A stretch of 64,000 nt of DNA from an endosymbiont of Bathymodiolus septemdierum str. Myojin knoll (lineage in GTDB: Bacteria; Pseudomonadota; Gammaproteobacteria; PS1; Pseudothioglobaceae). Position numbers and translations under genes: made by a program. The notes under the pieces are model-generated. The model made no database searches, was not told the origin of the DNA, and saw only the letters and a program-made list of their open reading frames with translations. Where the stretch lies: assembly GCF_001547755.1 (NCBI RefSeq), contig NZ_AP013042.1, positions 1,178,001-1,242,000 of the forward strand, in the 5' to 3' direction. Positions 43,948 through 52,571 of this stretch are shown here, piece after piece; the stretch's first letter is position 1, and every line of letters begins with the position of its first letter.

Positions 43948-46900
43948 CTAACGATTAAGTGATTGCACCGTTCTCACGGTGATTGTATCATGGGTTTTTA
44001 AACCGTCTAGCATTGCGAATGCCGCTGCCACTGTGGTGGTGAATGGTACCTTATGAACTAATGCCTGACGGCGAATTTCTGCAGCATCTTCTGCACCTTG
44101 GGTGTCTTCGGTGGAATTAATAATTAAATCAATTTCTTTATTTTTAATCCTATCAACGATATGTGGAGAGCCTTCGGAAACTTTATTGACAACTTCACAG
44201 TCTAAGCCTGCCTCGGTCAAAATGTCTTTATTGCTACGCGTGGCGACCAAGGTAAAACCTTGTTTGACTAAAGACTTACCTAAGTCAACTAAATCATCTC
44301 GGTCTAATCTGCGTAAACTAACGAAAGCTTTACCGTCTTTTGGTGCACGACTGCCAGCGGCAAGTTGTGCTTTGTCAAAGGCAGAAGCGAAATCATCACC
44401 GATACCCATTACTTCACCAGTTGAGCGCATTTCTGGACCTAAAATTGGATCAACACCTAAGAATTTGTTAAATGGAAATACTGCCTCTTTGACGCTAAAA
44501 TGTTTTGGAATAATTTCTTCGGTGAAGTTTAACACTTTTAAAGTTTTTCCTGACATAACACGGGCTGCAATATTAGCCAGTGGTTGACCAATTGCCTTAG
44601 AAACGAATGGCACAGTGCGTGAGGCGCGTGGGTTGACTTCAATAATATAAATTTCACCATCTTGGTATGCCATTTGCGTGTTCATTAAACCAATAACACC
44701 CAGTTTTTTTGCCATGGCAACGACTTGCATACGCATTTCGTCTAATACATCGTCAGGTAATGAGTAAGGTGGCAACGAACAAGCGGAATCGCCTGAGTGG
44801 ATGCCTGCTTGCTCAATGTGTTGCATAATACCACCGATAACCACCTCTTCGCCGTCGCAAATAACATCAATATCAACCTCAATCGCATGGTCAAGAAATG
44901 AATCTAATAAAACAGGCGAGTCGTTAGACACTTGCACAGCGGTGTGCATATAGTGGTCAAGACTTTCCTTGTCATAGACGATTTCCATTGCACGACCGCC
45001 TAAAACATAAGAGGGACGAACGACCAATGGGAAGCCGATACCGTCGGCAATGTCTTGCGCTTGTTCTAATGAACGAGCAGTGCCATTTAATGGTTGCTTT
45101 AAGTCTAACTCTTGTAACATTTTAGAGAATCGTTCGCGGTCTTCAGCAAGGTCAATCGCATCAGGGCTAGTGCCAATAATATTAGCACCACTTTTCTCCA
45201 AGGCTTCAGCAAGTTTCAGTGGTGTTTGCCCGCCGTAATGGACGATAATGCCTTCTGGATTTTCGATTTCAATAACAGATAAAACATCTTCGAGCGTTAA
45301 TGGCTCGAAATATAAGCGGTCAGAAATGTCGTAATCGGTGGAAACGGTTTCAGGGTTGCAGTTGACCATAATGGTTTCGTATCCGTCAGCACGCAACGCT
45401 AAAGAAGCGTGAACACAACAGTAATCAAACTCAATGCCTTGCCCAATGCGGTTCGGTCCACCACCCAAAATCATAATCTTTTTCTTGTCAGTTGGATTGG
45501 CTTCGCATTGCTGCTGGTAGGTTGAATAGAGATATGCGGTTTGTGTGTCAAATTCTGCAGCACAACTGTCAACACGCTTAAAAACAGGTTTAATATTTAA
45601 AGCTTTGCGTCGTTCACGCACTGAAGATTCACTACAATTACACAATTGGGCTAAACGGGAATCGGAAAAACCTTTGCGTTTTAAGTCAAATAATGCATCC
45701 GCATCAATGTCGGTAATGTCACTGCCATTAATTTGCATTTCGCTGGAAACGATGTCTTGAATTTGTGCCAAAAACCACGGGTCAACCTTAGATAAGTCAA
45801 AGACTTCTTCTAGTGTCATGCCCCATCTGAATGCATCGGCTAAATAAAAAATGCGTTCACTACGAGCAGTGATACATTCTGATCTGATTTTATTTTTTGC
45901 ATCATTGGCACCTAAATCAACGATTGGGTCTAATCCTACTTTGTCCGTCTCCAACCCCCGCAAGGCTTTTTGCAAGGACTCTTGAAAAGTTGAGCCGATT
46001 GCCATTACTTCACCCACAGATTTCATTTGCGTCGTTAAACGATCATCTGCTTTTGGAAATTTTTCAAAAGCAAATCTTGGGATTTTAGTAACCACATAAT
46101 CAATACTTGGCTCAAATGATGCTGGTGTTTTTCCACCTGTAATATCATTATCTAATTCATCTAATGTGTAACCTACGGCAAGTTTTGCAGCGACTTTTGC
46201 GATTGGAAAACCTGTTGCTTTTGATGCCAAAGCCGATGAACGCGATACCCGTGGGTTCATTTCAATAATGGTTAAACGACCATCTTTAGGATTGAGAGCA
46301 AATTGTACATTTGAACCGCCTGTGTCCACGCCGATTTCACGCAACACTGCTAATGATGCATCGCGCATTACTTGATATTCTTTGTCGGTTAAAGTTTGTG
46401 CAGGAGCAACAGTAATTGAGTCGCCTGTGTGAATTCCCATTGGGTCAAAATTTTCAATCGAACAAATAATAATACAGTTGTCCTTGGTATCACGCACCAC
46501 CTCCATTTCGAATTCTTTCCAGCCTAAAATGGACTCCTCAACCAGCAATTCATTGGTTGGCGAAAGATCCAAACCGCGCTTACAAATCTCAATAAATTCA
46601 TCTTCGTTATAAGCAATACCACCGCCCGATCCCCCCATGGTAAACGATGGACGAATAACGGTTGGGTAGCCGACAGTTTCTTGCACGGCAAACGCCTCTT
46701 CCATATTGTGCGCAACGGCTGCTTTCGGCATATCTAAGCCAATTTTAAGCATTGCCTCGCGGAATAAGTCACGGTCCTCAGCTTTATCAATCGCTTCTTT
46801 TTTAGCGCCAATCATCTCTACGCCGTGTTTTTTTAACACGCCATGACGCTCCAAGTCTAGTGCGCAATTCAGTGCTGTTTGCCCGCCCATCGTTGGCAGT

Positions 46901-47157
46901 AGCGCATCTGGCTTTTCAACTTCAATGATTTTCTCAACCGTACGCCACTCAATCGGTTCGATATAGGTTGCATCCGCCATTTGCGGGTCGGTCATAATCG
47001 TGGCTGGATTGGAATTGACCAAAATAACCCTATACCCTTCCTCACGTAAGGCAGTGCAGGCTTGCGCGCCTGAATAATCAAACTCACAGGCTTGTCCGAT
47101 AACAATCGGACCTGCGCCAATGATTAGGATACTTTTAAGGTCTTGTCTTTTAGGCAT
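43948..47157 (-). CDS. carB: carbamoyl phosphate synthase large subunit
   Basis: A 1069-aa enzyme with two ATP-grasp halves, each with its [15 protein letters not shown] or [19 protein letters not shown] start, and a C-terminal MGS-like allosteric domain (about 935-1069). It makes carbamoyl phosphate for pyrimidines and arginine from bicarbonate, ATP and ammonia supplied by CarA. mlaA lies between it and carA, an unusual separation of the pair. Confidence 0.97.
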   Translation of the reverse strand: MPKRQDLKSILIIGAGPIVIGQACEFDYSGAQACTALREEGYRVILVNSNPATIMTDPQMADATYIEPIEWRTVEKIIEVEKPDALLPTMGGQTALNCALDLERHGVLKKHGVEMIGAKKEAIDKAEDRDLFREAMLKIGLDMPKAAVAHNMEEAFAVQETVGYPTVIRPSFTMGGSGGGIAYNEDEFIEICKRGLDLSPTNELLVEESILGWKEFEMEVVRDTKDNCIIICSIENFDPMGIHTGDSITVAPAQTLTDKEYQVMRDASLAVLREIGVDTGGSNVQFALNPKDGRLTIIEMNPRVSRSSALASKATGFPIAKVAAKLAVGYTLDELDNDITGGKTPASFEPSIDYVVTKIPRFAFEKFPKADDRLTTQMKSVGEVMAIGSTFQESLQKALRGLETDKVGLDPIVDLGANDAKNKIRSECITARSERIFYLADAFRWGMTLEEVFDLSKVDPWFLAQIQDIVSSEMQINGSDITDIDADALFDLKRKGFSDSRLAQLCNCSESSVRERRKALNIKPVFKRVDSCAAEFDTQTAYLYSTYQQQCEANPTDKKKIMILGGGPNRIGQGIEFDYCCVHASLALRADGYETIMVNCNPETVSTDYDISDRLYFEPLTLEDVLSVIEIENPEGIIVHYGGQTPLKLAEALEKSGANIIGTSPDAIDLAEDRERFSKMLQELDLKQPLNGTARSLEQAQDIADGIGFPLVVRPSYVLGGRAMEIVYDKESLDHYMHTAVQVSNDSPVLLDSFLDHAIEVDIDVICDGEEVVIGGIMQHIEQAGIHSGDSACSLPPYSLPDDVLDEMRMQVVAMAKKLGVIGLMNTQMAYQDGEIYIIEVNPRASRTVPFVSKAIGQPLANIAARVMSGKTLKVLNFTEEIIPKHFSVKEAVFPFNKFLGVDPILGPEMRSTGEVMGIGDDFASAFDKAQLAAGSRAPKDGKAFVSLRRLDRDDLVDLGKSLVKQGFTLVATRSNKDILTEAGLDCEVVNKVSEGSPHIVDRIKNKEIDLIINSTEDTQGAEDAAEIRRQALVHKVPFTTTVAAAFAMLDGLKTHDTITVRTVQSLNR

Positions 47158-47184
47158 TGTCTATTTTTTTAAATTAGGTTAGGT

Positions 47185-47853
47185 TTAAAACTCGTCGTCG
47201 TCTGGCAAATCGCCGTTATACACATTATATTTACTACTCTGTAAATAAGCCGAACGCGTTGTAATATAAGGGTCATCTGCTTTTTTAAGTAAATCAGTTG
47301 CTGGCAATAACTTAACACGGGTGTCTACTGCCTGAGTGATATTAATGCCGATTTTTTGTGCGCTAGTGAGATGCTTAGTTTGGCTAACTTTTTGCATACC
47401 ATCCACCGCAACACCTGTGGCACCACGAACGCTTGAAGGACCTAAAACTGGCAGCACAACATAAGGACCCTCTGGCGTACCCCAAACGGCAAGCGTTTGT
47501 CCAAAATCTTCTTTGGTTTTTTCTAGACCAATGTCACTGGCCACATCAAATAGCCCGAACAATCCTATGGTAGAGTTAATTAAAACCCTGCCTAGGGTGT
47601 TGGCACTATTCAAAATTTCTAACTGCGCTATCTCGTTGCCAAGCGTGCCAATATCGCCAACATTAGACGAAAAATCACTGACGCGATTTTGCATAGGTTT
47701 AGGTGCATTTTCTTTGTAACTTTTGGCAACGGGTTCAAAAATATTTTCATCCAAGGTTTGATTAAACTCAAAAGTCGAGCGATTCATTTCTTCCCATGGA
47801 TCTTCATTCGCTATCAGCGAAAAAGACATTAACATTAATAATATAAATTTCAT
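47185..47853 (-). CDS. mlaA: MlaA/VacJ-family protein lacking a lipobox
   Basis: MlaA removes misplaced phospholipids from the outer leaflet of the outer membrane. The 222-aa protein has the family core: [60 protein letters not shown]. The signal [20 protein letters not shown] has no cysteine, so it would be cleaved by signal peptidase I and not lipidated, unlike E. coli MlaA. No other mla genes are in the window. It overlaps carA by 4 bases. Confidence 0.9.
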   Translation of the reverse strand: MKFILLMLMSFSLIANEDPWEEMNRSTFEFNQTLDENIFEPVAKSYKENAPKPMQNRVSDFSSNVGDIGTLGNEIAQLEILNSANTLGRVLINSTIGLFGLFDVASDIGLEKTKEDFGQTLAVWGTPEGPYVVLPVLGPSSVRGATGVAVDGMQKVSQTKHLTSAQKIGINITQAVDTRVKLLPATDLLKKADDPYITTRSAYLQSSKYNVYNGDLPDDDEF

Positions 47854-48980
47854 TTTTCCATCTCCTTAATAAAATCGTCAAACAAGCCACTCATATCTCG
47901 TGGGCCTGGCGATGCTTCTGGATGTCCTTGAAAACCAAAGGCTTTCTTTCCAACCACCCTAACCCCTTGAATAGAACCGTCAAATAACGACCTATGTGTG
48001 ATTTTAAGATTTGCTGGCATATTGTTCTCTGAAACAGCAAAGCCGTGATTTTGTGAAGTAATCATTACTTGCTTAGTATCTAAATCTTGTACAGGATGAT
48101 TTGCACCATGATGACCGAATTTCATTTTTTCACTCGAAGCACCACTTGCCAATGACAATAATTGATGCCCTAAGCAAATACCGAACATTGGCACATCTTT
48201 TTCTAATAAAGTTTGAATGTTTTTAATTGCATAATCACACGGCTCAGGGTCACCTGGTCCATTAGATAAAAATACGCCGTCAGGATTGCTTGCTAAAATC
48301 TCTTCAACTGGGGTCTGTGCATTGACAACGGTTAAATCACAACCTCTATCAACCAACATTCTGAGGATGTTTTTCTTCACACCATAATCATAAACGGTCA
48401 CTTTGAATTTAGCATTTAAAGCATTGAATTCACCGCTTTCTAATGAATAAGATCCTTGGTTGAATGTGTATTGCTCAGCGGCTGAAACCACCTTTGCTAA
48501 ATCCATATTTTTCAGTCCTGAAAATGCCTGCGCTTTTTCAATGGCTGCCACTTCATCAATATTGTCACCCGTAATAATACAGCCTTTAAGCGCGCCTTTT
48601 TCACGCAAATGACGCGTCAACGCACGGGTGTCAATATCACTAATCGCAACAATATTATGCTTAGATAAATATTCGTCAAGTGGCATTGAACTACGCCAAT
48701 TACTGACCATTAAAGGCAGGTCACGAATGATTAAGCCTGATGCGTAGATTCGCCCAGATTCTTCGTCAGCAGCGTTTGTACCAGTATTGCCGATGTGTGG
48801 GTAAGTCAATGCGACGATTTGCTGTGCATAAGAAGGGTCAGTCAGAATTTCTTGATAGCCAGTCATCGCAGTATTAAATACCACTTCGCCCACAGTATCA
48901 CCATTAGCGCCAATAGATTTCCCCTTGAAAATCTGTCCATCTTCCAAAACTAATGTGGCTAATAATGTAACTTGTGACAC
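47850..48980 (-). CDS. carA: carbamoyl phosphate synthase small subunit
   Basis: The 376-aa glutaminase subunit. VEDGQ-type start [42 protein letters not shown], the amidotransferase nucleophile in [21 protein letters not shown] and the catalytic HPEASPGP. It feeds ammonia to CarB. It is first in the operon carA-mlaA-carB-greA. Confidence 0.97.
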   Translation of the reverse strand: MSQVTLLATLVLEDGQIFKGKSIGANGDTVGEVVFNTAMTGYQEILTDPSYAQQIVALTYPHIGNTGTNAADEESGRIYASGLIIRDLPLMVSNWRSSMPLDEYLSKHNIVAISDIDTRALTRHLREKGALKGCIITGDNIDEVAAIEKAQAFSGLKNMDLAKVVSAAEQYTFNQGSYSLESGEFNALNAKFKVTVYDYGVKKNILRMLVDRGCDLTVVNAQTPVEEILASNPDGVFLSNGPGDPEPCDYAIKNIQTLLEKDVPMFGICLGHQLLSLASGASSEKMKFGHHGANHPVQDLDTKQVMITSQNHGFAVSENNMPANLKITHRSLFDGSIQGVRVVGKKAFGFQGHPEASPGPRDMSGLFDDFIKEMEK

Positions 48981-49048
48981 TGAACGCTCCTTGGTTTAAA
49001 ACTTCGGAAATTTTACCATAACTGCTGATTAATCTGACGCCCAATATG

Positions 49049-49067
49049 AGACCTTTGTATAAATATG
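49049..49067 (+). repeat. 19-nt motif, copy 2
   Basis: AGACCTTTGTATAAATATG, identical to the complement of 33-51. Here it overlaps the probable promoter of the HMA gene: GATATAAT follows at once (49067-49074). Confidence 0.5.
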
Positions 49068-49105
49068 ATATAATATTGCACTTCAAAGACCAAATAAGGA
49101 TTATC

Positions 49106-49375
49106 ATGGAAATAATAGTTGAGAATATCAAATGTGGCGGTTGTGCTGGCACGATTACCAAGAAATTAAACGCAGCATTTGACACAGATAGTGTTGTCGT
49201 AAATGTCGAGCAAGGCTCTGTTAGTATTGATGTTAATGACAGCAAACACGATGAAATAGTCAAAACTTTATTAGGTTTGGGTTATCCTGAAATTAATTCC
49301 GTACAAGGCCTAAATTCAGCAAAAGCGAAAGCCAAATCATTCGTTTCTTGTGCCATCGGAAAAATGGATAAGTGA
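49106..49375 (+). CDS. heavy-metal-associated (HMA) domain protein
   Basis: An 89-aa CopZ-like protein with the metal-binding KCGGCAG motif (CxxC at about residues 10-13) and a beta-alpha-beta pattern. It probably chaperones a soft metal such as copper, or carries out a related thiol role. An unusual C-terminal extension KAKAKSFVSCAIGKMDK includes a further cysteine. Start ATG 49106 behind AAGGA. Its stop overlaps the GTG of thiS. Confidence 0.85.
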   Translation: MEIIVENIKCGGCAGTITKKLNAAFDTDSVVVNVEQGSVSIDVNDSKHDEIVKTLLGLGYPEINSVQGLNSAKAKAKSFVSCAIGKMDK

Positions 49376-49572
49376 CTCTTATTCTTAATGGTAAATCGCT
49401 AGAAGTCTCTGATAATCTTAGTGTTCACGATTTAATTGTGCAATTAGGTTATGAAAATCAACGCATTGCCTTAGAAGTCAACGAGACGATTATTGCCAAA
49501 TCCAAACACACTGAATTCACCTTAAACGAAGGCGATATTTGTGAGATTATTAAAGCAGTAGGTGGTGGTTAG
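49372..49572 (+). CDS. thiS: thiamine sulfur carrier protein ThiS
   Basis: A 66-aa ubiquitin-like protein ending VGGG, whose terminal Gly-Gly is adenylated and thiocarboxylated to give sulfur to ThiG. MTLILNGKSLEVSDNLSVHDLIVQLGY and ALEVNETIIAKS are typical. The start is GTG 49372 overlapping the previous stop (GTGA). It is coupled to an HMA protein and not to thiG, which is at 2741. Confidence 0.92.
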   Translation: MTLILNGKSLEVSDNLSVHDLIVQLGYENQRIALEVNETIIAKSKHTEFTLNEGDICEIIKAVGGG

Positions 49573-49916
49573 TCGTGAAAACCTAGTATCCATTCAAGTT
49601 TTTTCTCAATTTGTTGCATTTCATTTTTACTAAGCTTGGTCAGCATACCTGAGGTGAATTTTCTAGCATCAATTGCACGAATGTAATCACAAACAACATC
49701 TGAATCATATTCTAATTTATCTCTTTGATTAACCTTAAAACGCAAAAAAGTGTCATTTTTCAAACTTGAAGTGAGTGGTAAAATATTAACCGTTGGATGT
49801 TTAATACTATTTAACGCATTGGATTGAATAATCAAAACTGGGCGAACTTTGCCAATCTCAGTACCCCTGCTAGGATTTAAATTCGCCAAATAAATTCCTC
49901 CTCTAATGAAATTCAT
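49569..49916 (-). CDS. MazF/PemK-family toxin
   Basis: A 115-aa mRNA-interferase-type toxin: MNFIRGGIYLANLNPSRGTEIGKVRPVLII with the GxExGKxRP(V/A) motif, VNILPLTSSLK, and VCDYIRAIDARKF. The start overlaps the antitoxin stop by one base. It is the second toxin-antitoxin pair in the window and converges with thiS, sharing 4 bases at the 3' ends. Confidence 0.9.
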   Translation of the reverse strand: MNFIRGGIYLANLNPSRGTEIGKVRPVLIIQSNALNSIKHPTVNILPLTSSLKNDTFLRFKVNQRDKLEYDSDVVCDYIRAIDARKFTSGMLTKLSKNEMQQIEKKLEWILGFHD

Positions 49917-50167
49917 CAACCTTCCCAAGGTGGCAGAAGATATTCATCATCTATGGCTTCAAAATCTCTAATTAATTCATCACCTAAACCTCTAGTTTCA
50001 AAAGACGAATCTTGCATTTGCTTAACGATTTTTTGCCTTTCAAGTCTTTTATGATAGTCTGTAATCGCTTTACGAATCAGTGCACTCTTGGAAATACGCT
50101 CTTCTAAAGCCATTTGATTAATTTGCTCAAAGAAATCATCTTGTGTTTTTAAGGTAATTGTTTTCAT
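49916..50167 (-). CDS. ribbon-helix-helix antitoxin of the MazF-like toxin
   Basis: An 83-aa partner: MKTITLKTQDDFFEQINQMALEERISKSALIRKAITDYHKRLER is a ribbon-helix-helix domain, followed by an acidic tail ending DDEYLLPPWEG that would bind the toxin. The frame is open to 50284, but ATG 50167 fits the domain start and lies at the promoter. Confidence 0.88.
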   Translation of the reverse strand: MKTITLKTQDDFFEQINQMALEERISKSALIRKAITDYHKRLERQKIVKQMQDSSFETRGLGDELIRDFEAIDDEYLLPPWEG

Positions 50168-50209
50168 AATACTTAAGTAATTTAAAAAGTAATACTTATT
50201 ATAATACTT
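50167..50209 (-). promoter_or_regulatory. putative operator of the second toxin-antitoxin pair
   Basis: TAATACTT occurs three times (50167-50174, 50190-50197, 50202-50209). A minus-strand TATAAT falls between the last two. Repeats at the promoter of a ribbon-helix-helix antitoxin suggest autoregulation. Confidence 0.45.
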
Positions 50210-50213
50210 TTTT

Positions 50214-51257
50214 CTATACCATCCACTCTTTTTTGATTTCATCAGCAGAAAGTGGCTTAACACTAAACTGCTGTGCCACGCCAACTTTGAGTTTTACCTC
50301 TACATCAACTGACTCTTCTTCACGCCCTTGCGAATAGCGTGCCAATATACGAGCAGCGATTTTGACATCTTCTTGGTTAGGTTCACCGTCGATTAAAGCC
50401 AGAGGTCCATTGCAACTGGTGGGATATAAGTTTGCATATTGATTACGGTAGCCTTCTAAGAATTTCACCTCACCCTCTTCTCTGGCAACAATCATCTTAA
50501 AGCGCTTATTAGGACGAATATGCCTACCGACTTTAAGCATCATTAAATCATCTAATTCATATTCACGGTTGCCACGAGACGCCCACATATCTACCAATTT
50601 ATCGGAGTATTGTTTATCCGTTAAAAAGCAACAACCCCCCGCAGGGGTCGCATAGTCTTCAAAGCCATATTGTTTGGCGAGTACCATTTGTGGTTTTCGG
50701 GTTCTACCTGAAAAATCTAACAATTTTTCTCTATCCACCCAACCTTCAATCTCCGCTTTGGTTTCTGGCAGATGCTTAGCGCACAAAGGTCGTAATAATA
50801 AATCATCAGCACCCGACTCCCTTTGCACAATTGGCATGGTTTCTTTGCGTTGCGACATTGGGCGTTGCCCCATCACTTCGCCAGTAATGATAAAATCAAA
50901 ATCATTTTTTAGCATCCACTGTTTGGCTTTTTTAACCATAAAACCCTTACAATCAAGGCATGGATTCATATTTTTTCCGTAGCCATGCTTTGGGTTAAGT
51001 AACACATCACGATATTCTTCAATCACATCAATAATATGTAATTTAATCCCCAATTGTTCAGCAACCCATAAGGCATTATTACGTTTTGGCTTATCTGATT
51101 TTTGTTTGCGAATCGCATGTGTATGCCCTTCCACGCAAAAACCTGTAAAGAAGTTAATACCCTCCACATGAATACCTTGGTCTAATAATAATTTGGTGCT
51201 CAATAGTGAATCTAACCCACCTGAAATCAACGATACTGCTTTAATTTGTTTACTCAT
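50214..51257 (-). CDS. PP-loop ATP pyrophosphatase (MnmA/ThiI-like)
   Basis: A 347-aa protein with the PP-loop AVSLISGGLDSLLS (residues 7-20). It also has NPCLDCKGFMVKKAKQWM with a CxxC and ATPAGGCCFLTDKQYSDKL. These are the features of tRNA thiolases such as MnmA, where a cysteine carries persulfide sulfur. A C-terminal extension (about 230-347) is unlike E. coli MnmA. Probable role: sulfur transfer to tRNA or another acceptor; the target is unknown. ATG 51257 is preferred. It follows prmA with a gap of 5 bases. Confidence 0.8.
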   Translation of the reverse strand: MSKQIKAVSLISGGLDSLLSTKLLLDQGIHVEGINFFTGFCVEGHTHAIRKQKSDKPKRNNALWVAEQLGIKLHIIDVIEEYRDVLLNPKHGYGKNMNPCLDCKGFMVKKAKQWMLKNDFDFIITGEVMGQRPMSQRKETMPIVQRESGADDLLLRPLCAKHLPETKAEIEGWVDREKLLDFSGRTRKPQMVLAKQYGFEDYATPAGGCCFLTDKQYSDKLVDMWASRGNREYELDDLMMLKVGRHIRPNKRFKMIVAREEGEVKFLEGYRNQYANLYPTSCNGPLALIDGEPNQEDVKIAARILARYSQGREEESVDVEVKLKVGVAQQFSVKPLSADEIKKEWMV

Positions 51258-51262
51258 AGTTC

Positions 51263-52141
51263 TTACTTTCTCACTCCATTTACTCGACACCAATCTTCTT
51301 TTTTTACTACAATTAAGTCAGAAAAATATTCACCATACGCCTCTAATATCATCTCAACTTGCTCATGTAAAATACCTGATAAAACAATCTGACCACCTGT
51401 TTTAACAAGTCCAGAGAGGTGCTCGCACAAACCCACCAGTGGCTTTGCCAAAATATTCGCAACCATCAAATCTACTTTTTCCAACTGCCCTTCGTCATCA
51501 GTATGCAAAACTGTAATTTTAGACGCTTGGTGATTATTATTGACATTGCTTTGCGTGGCTGTCACTGCCTGCGGGTCGTTATCCGTGCAAATTGCTTGTT
51601 TCGCACCTAGTTTAATTGCCGCAATTGCCAAAATCCCCGTGCCCGAACCATAATCAATCAGCGTTTTATTAATCGGTGGGTTTTCATCTAAATATTGTAA
51701 GCATAAATCGGTAGTCTGATGTGTGCCCGTGCCAAATGCCAATCCCGGATCCATATCAATAATAACCGCATCATCAGGCAATTGAGCACTATCCTCCCAC
51801 GACGGACAAACCCATAGGCGCTCGCCAAATTGCATCGCATGAAAATCCTTTTTACATTCATCTTCCCAAATCCTGTCCTTTAATAAAACAAAACTTACCT
51901 CATCAATGCCGCAAATTTGTTTAAGCATCTCTTTGACATACACCTCATCCGTCCCAATGGAAAATAGTGCAGTAATCGTCACATTCTGCCACAAAGGTGT
52001 CGTACCGAGCTCTGGCTCAAAAATTGCATCATCGAAGGTATCGCTAAAAGTCACCGATACGCTGTCCAAGCCCATCAGCACCTCACTGACGAAATCTGCC
52101 TGTTGTTTTGAAGTTTTTAGTGTAAGTTGCATCCAGTCCAT
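51263..52141 (-). CDS. prmA: ribosomal protein L11 methyltransferase
   Basis: A 292-aa SAM-dependent enzyme. It has an N-terminal substrate domain (MDWMQLTLKTSKQQADFVSEVL), WEDSAQLPDDAVIIDMDPGLAFGTGTHQTTDLCLQYL, motif I TLIDYGSGTGILAIAAIKLGA, and VANILAKPL. It trimethylates L11. It is divergent from the DsrC-like gene. Confidence 0.95.
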   Translation of the reverse strand: MDWMQLTLKTSKQQADFVSEVLMGLDSVSVTFSDTFDDAIFEPELGTTPLWQNVTITALFSIGTDEVYVKEMLKQICGIDEVSFVLLKDRIWEDECKKDFHAMQFGERLWVCPSWEDSAQLPDDAVIIDMDPGLAFGTGTHQTTDLCLQYLDENPPINKTLIDYGSGTGILAIAAIKLGAKQAICTDNDPQAVTATQSNVNNNHQASKITVLHTDDEGQLEKVDLMVANILAKPLVGLCEHLSGLVKTGGQIVLSGILHEQVEMILEAYGEYFSDLIVVKKEDWCRVNGVRK

Positions 52142-52233
52142 GGGGATAAAATTATACCCTTATAAAAACCAAGCAAATGCGTTGGGTAATTAACTATAAT
52201 GTAATTTGTTTATCAACAATTTAAGGAATAAAA

Positions 52234-52524
52234 ATGGCACTAGAAAGAACAGGAAATGGATATTTGGTTGACCCAACTATCTGGAGCGAAGAGATTATGT
52301 TTGAGATGGCAAAAGAAGACGATCTTGAATTAACCGAAAGCATGGTGGCACAAATTATGGCAGCCAGAGAATATTTTGCCGAAAATTCATCAGTCCCACC
52401 GATTAGAACTTTTGCAAAAGTTGTAGGCATTGATAAAAAAATCTTATTTAAAGAATGGTTAACAGGTCCAATGAAGCCAATCACTAAATATGGCGGTATG
52501 CCACAGCCAACGGGCTGCGTCTAG
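52234..52524 (+). CDS. DsrC/TusE-family protein with a single arm cysteine
   Basis: A 96-aa DsrC paralogue (MALERTGNGYLVDPTIWSEEIMFEMAKEDDLELTESM). Its C-terminal arm GGMPQPTGCV keeps the penultimate cysteine C95, but the position of the second cysteine is Lys/Ile (PMKPITKYGG), and the loop insertion of true DsrC is absent. That suggests sulfur transfer of TusE type, or a regulatory DsrC variant, rather than DsrAB turnover. It has its own promoter region and terminator. Confidence 0.92.
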   Translation: MALERTGNGYLVDPTIWSEEIMFEMAKEDDLELTESMVAQIMAAREYFAENSSVPPIRTFAKVVGIDKKILFKEWLTGPMKPITKYGGMPQPTGCV

Positions 52525-52542
52525 CGCATCAGCAGAATTAAC

Positions 52543-52566
52543 AAAACCCGCGAATGCGGGTTTTTT
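52543..52566. terminator. Rho-independent terminator (DsrC-like gene / alaS)
   Basis: Perfect 9-bp stem AAAACCCGC / GCGGGTTTT with loop GAAT and six T following. It is bidirectional in form and separates the convergent DsrC-like and alaS genes. Confidence 0.9.
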
Positions 52567-52571
52567 ATTGT

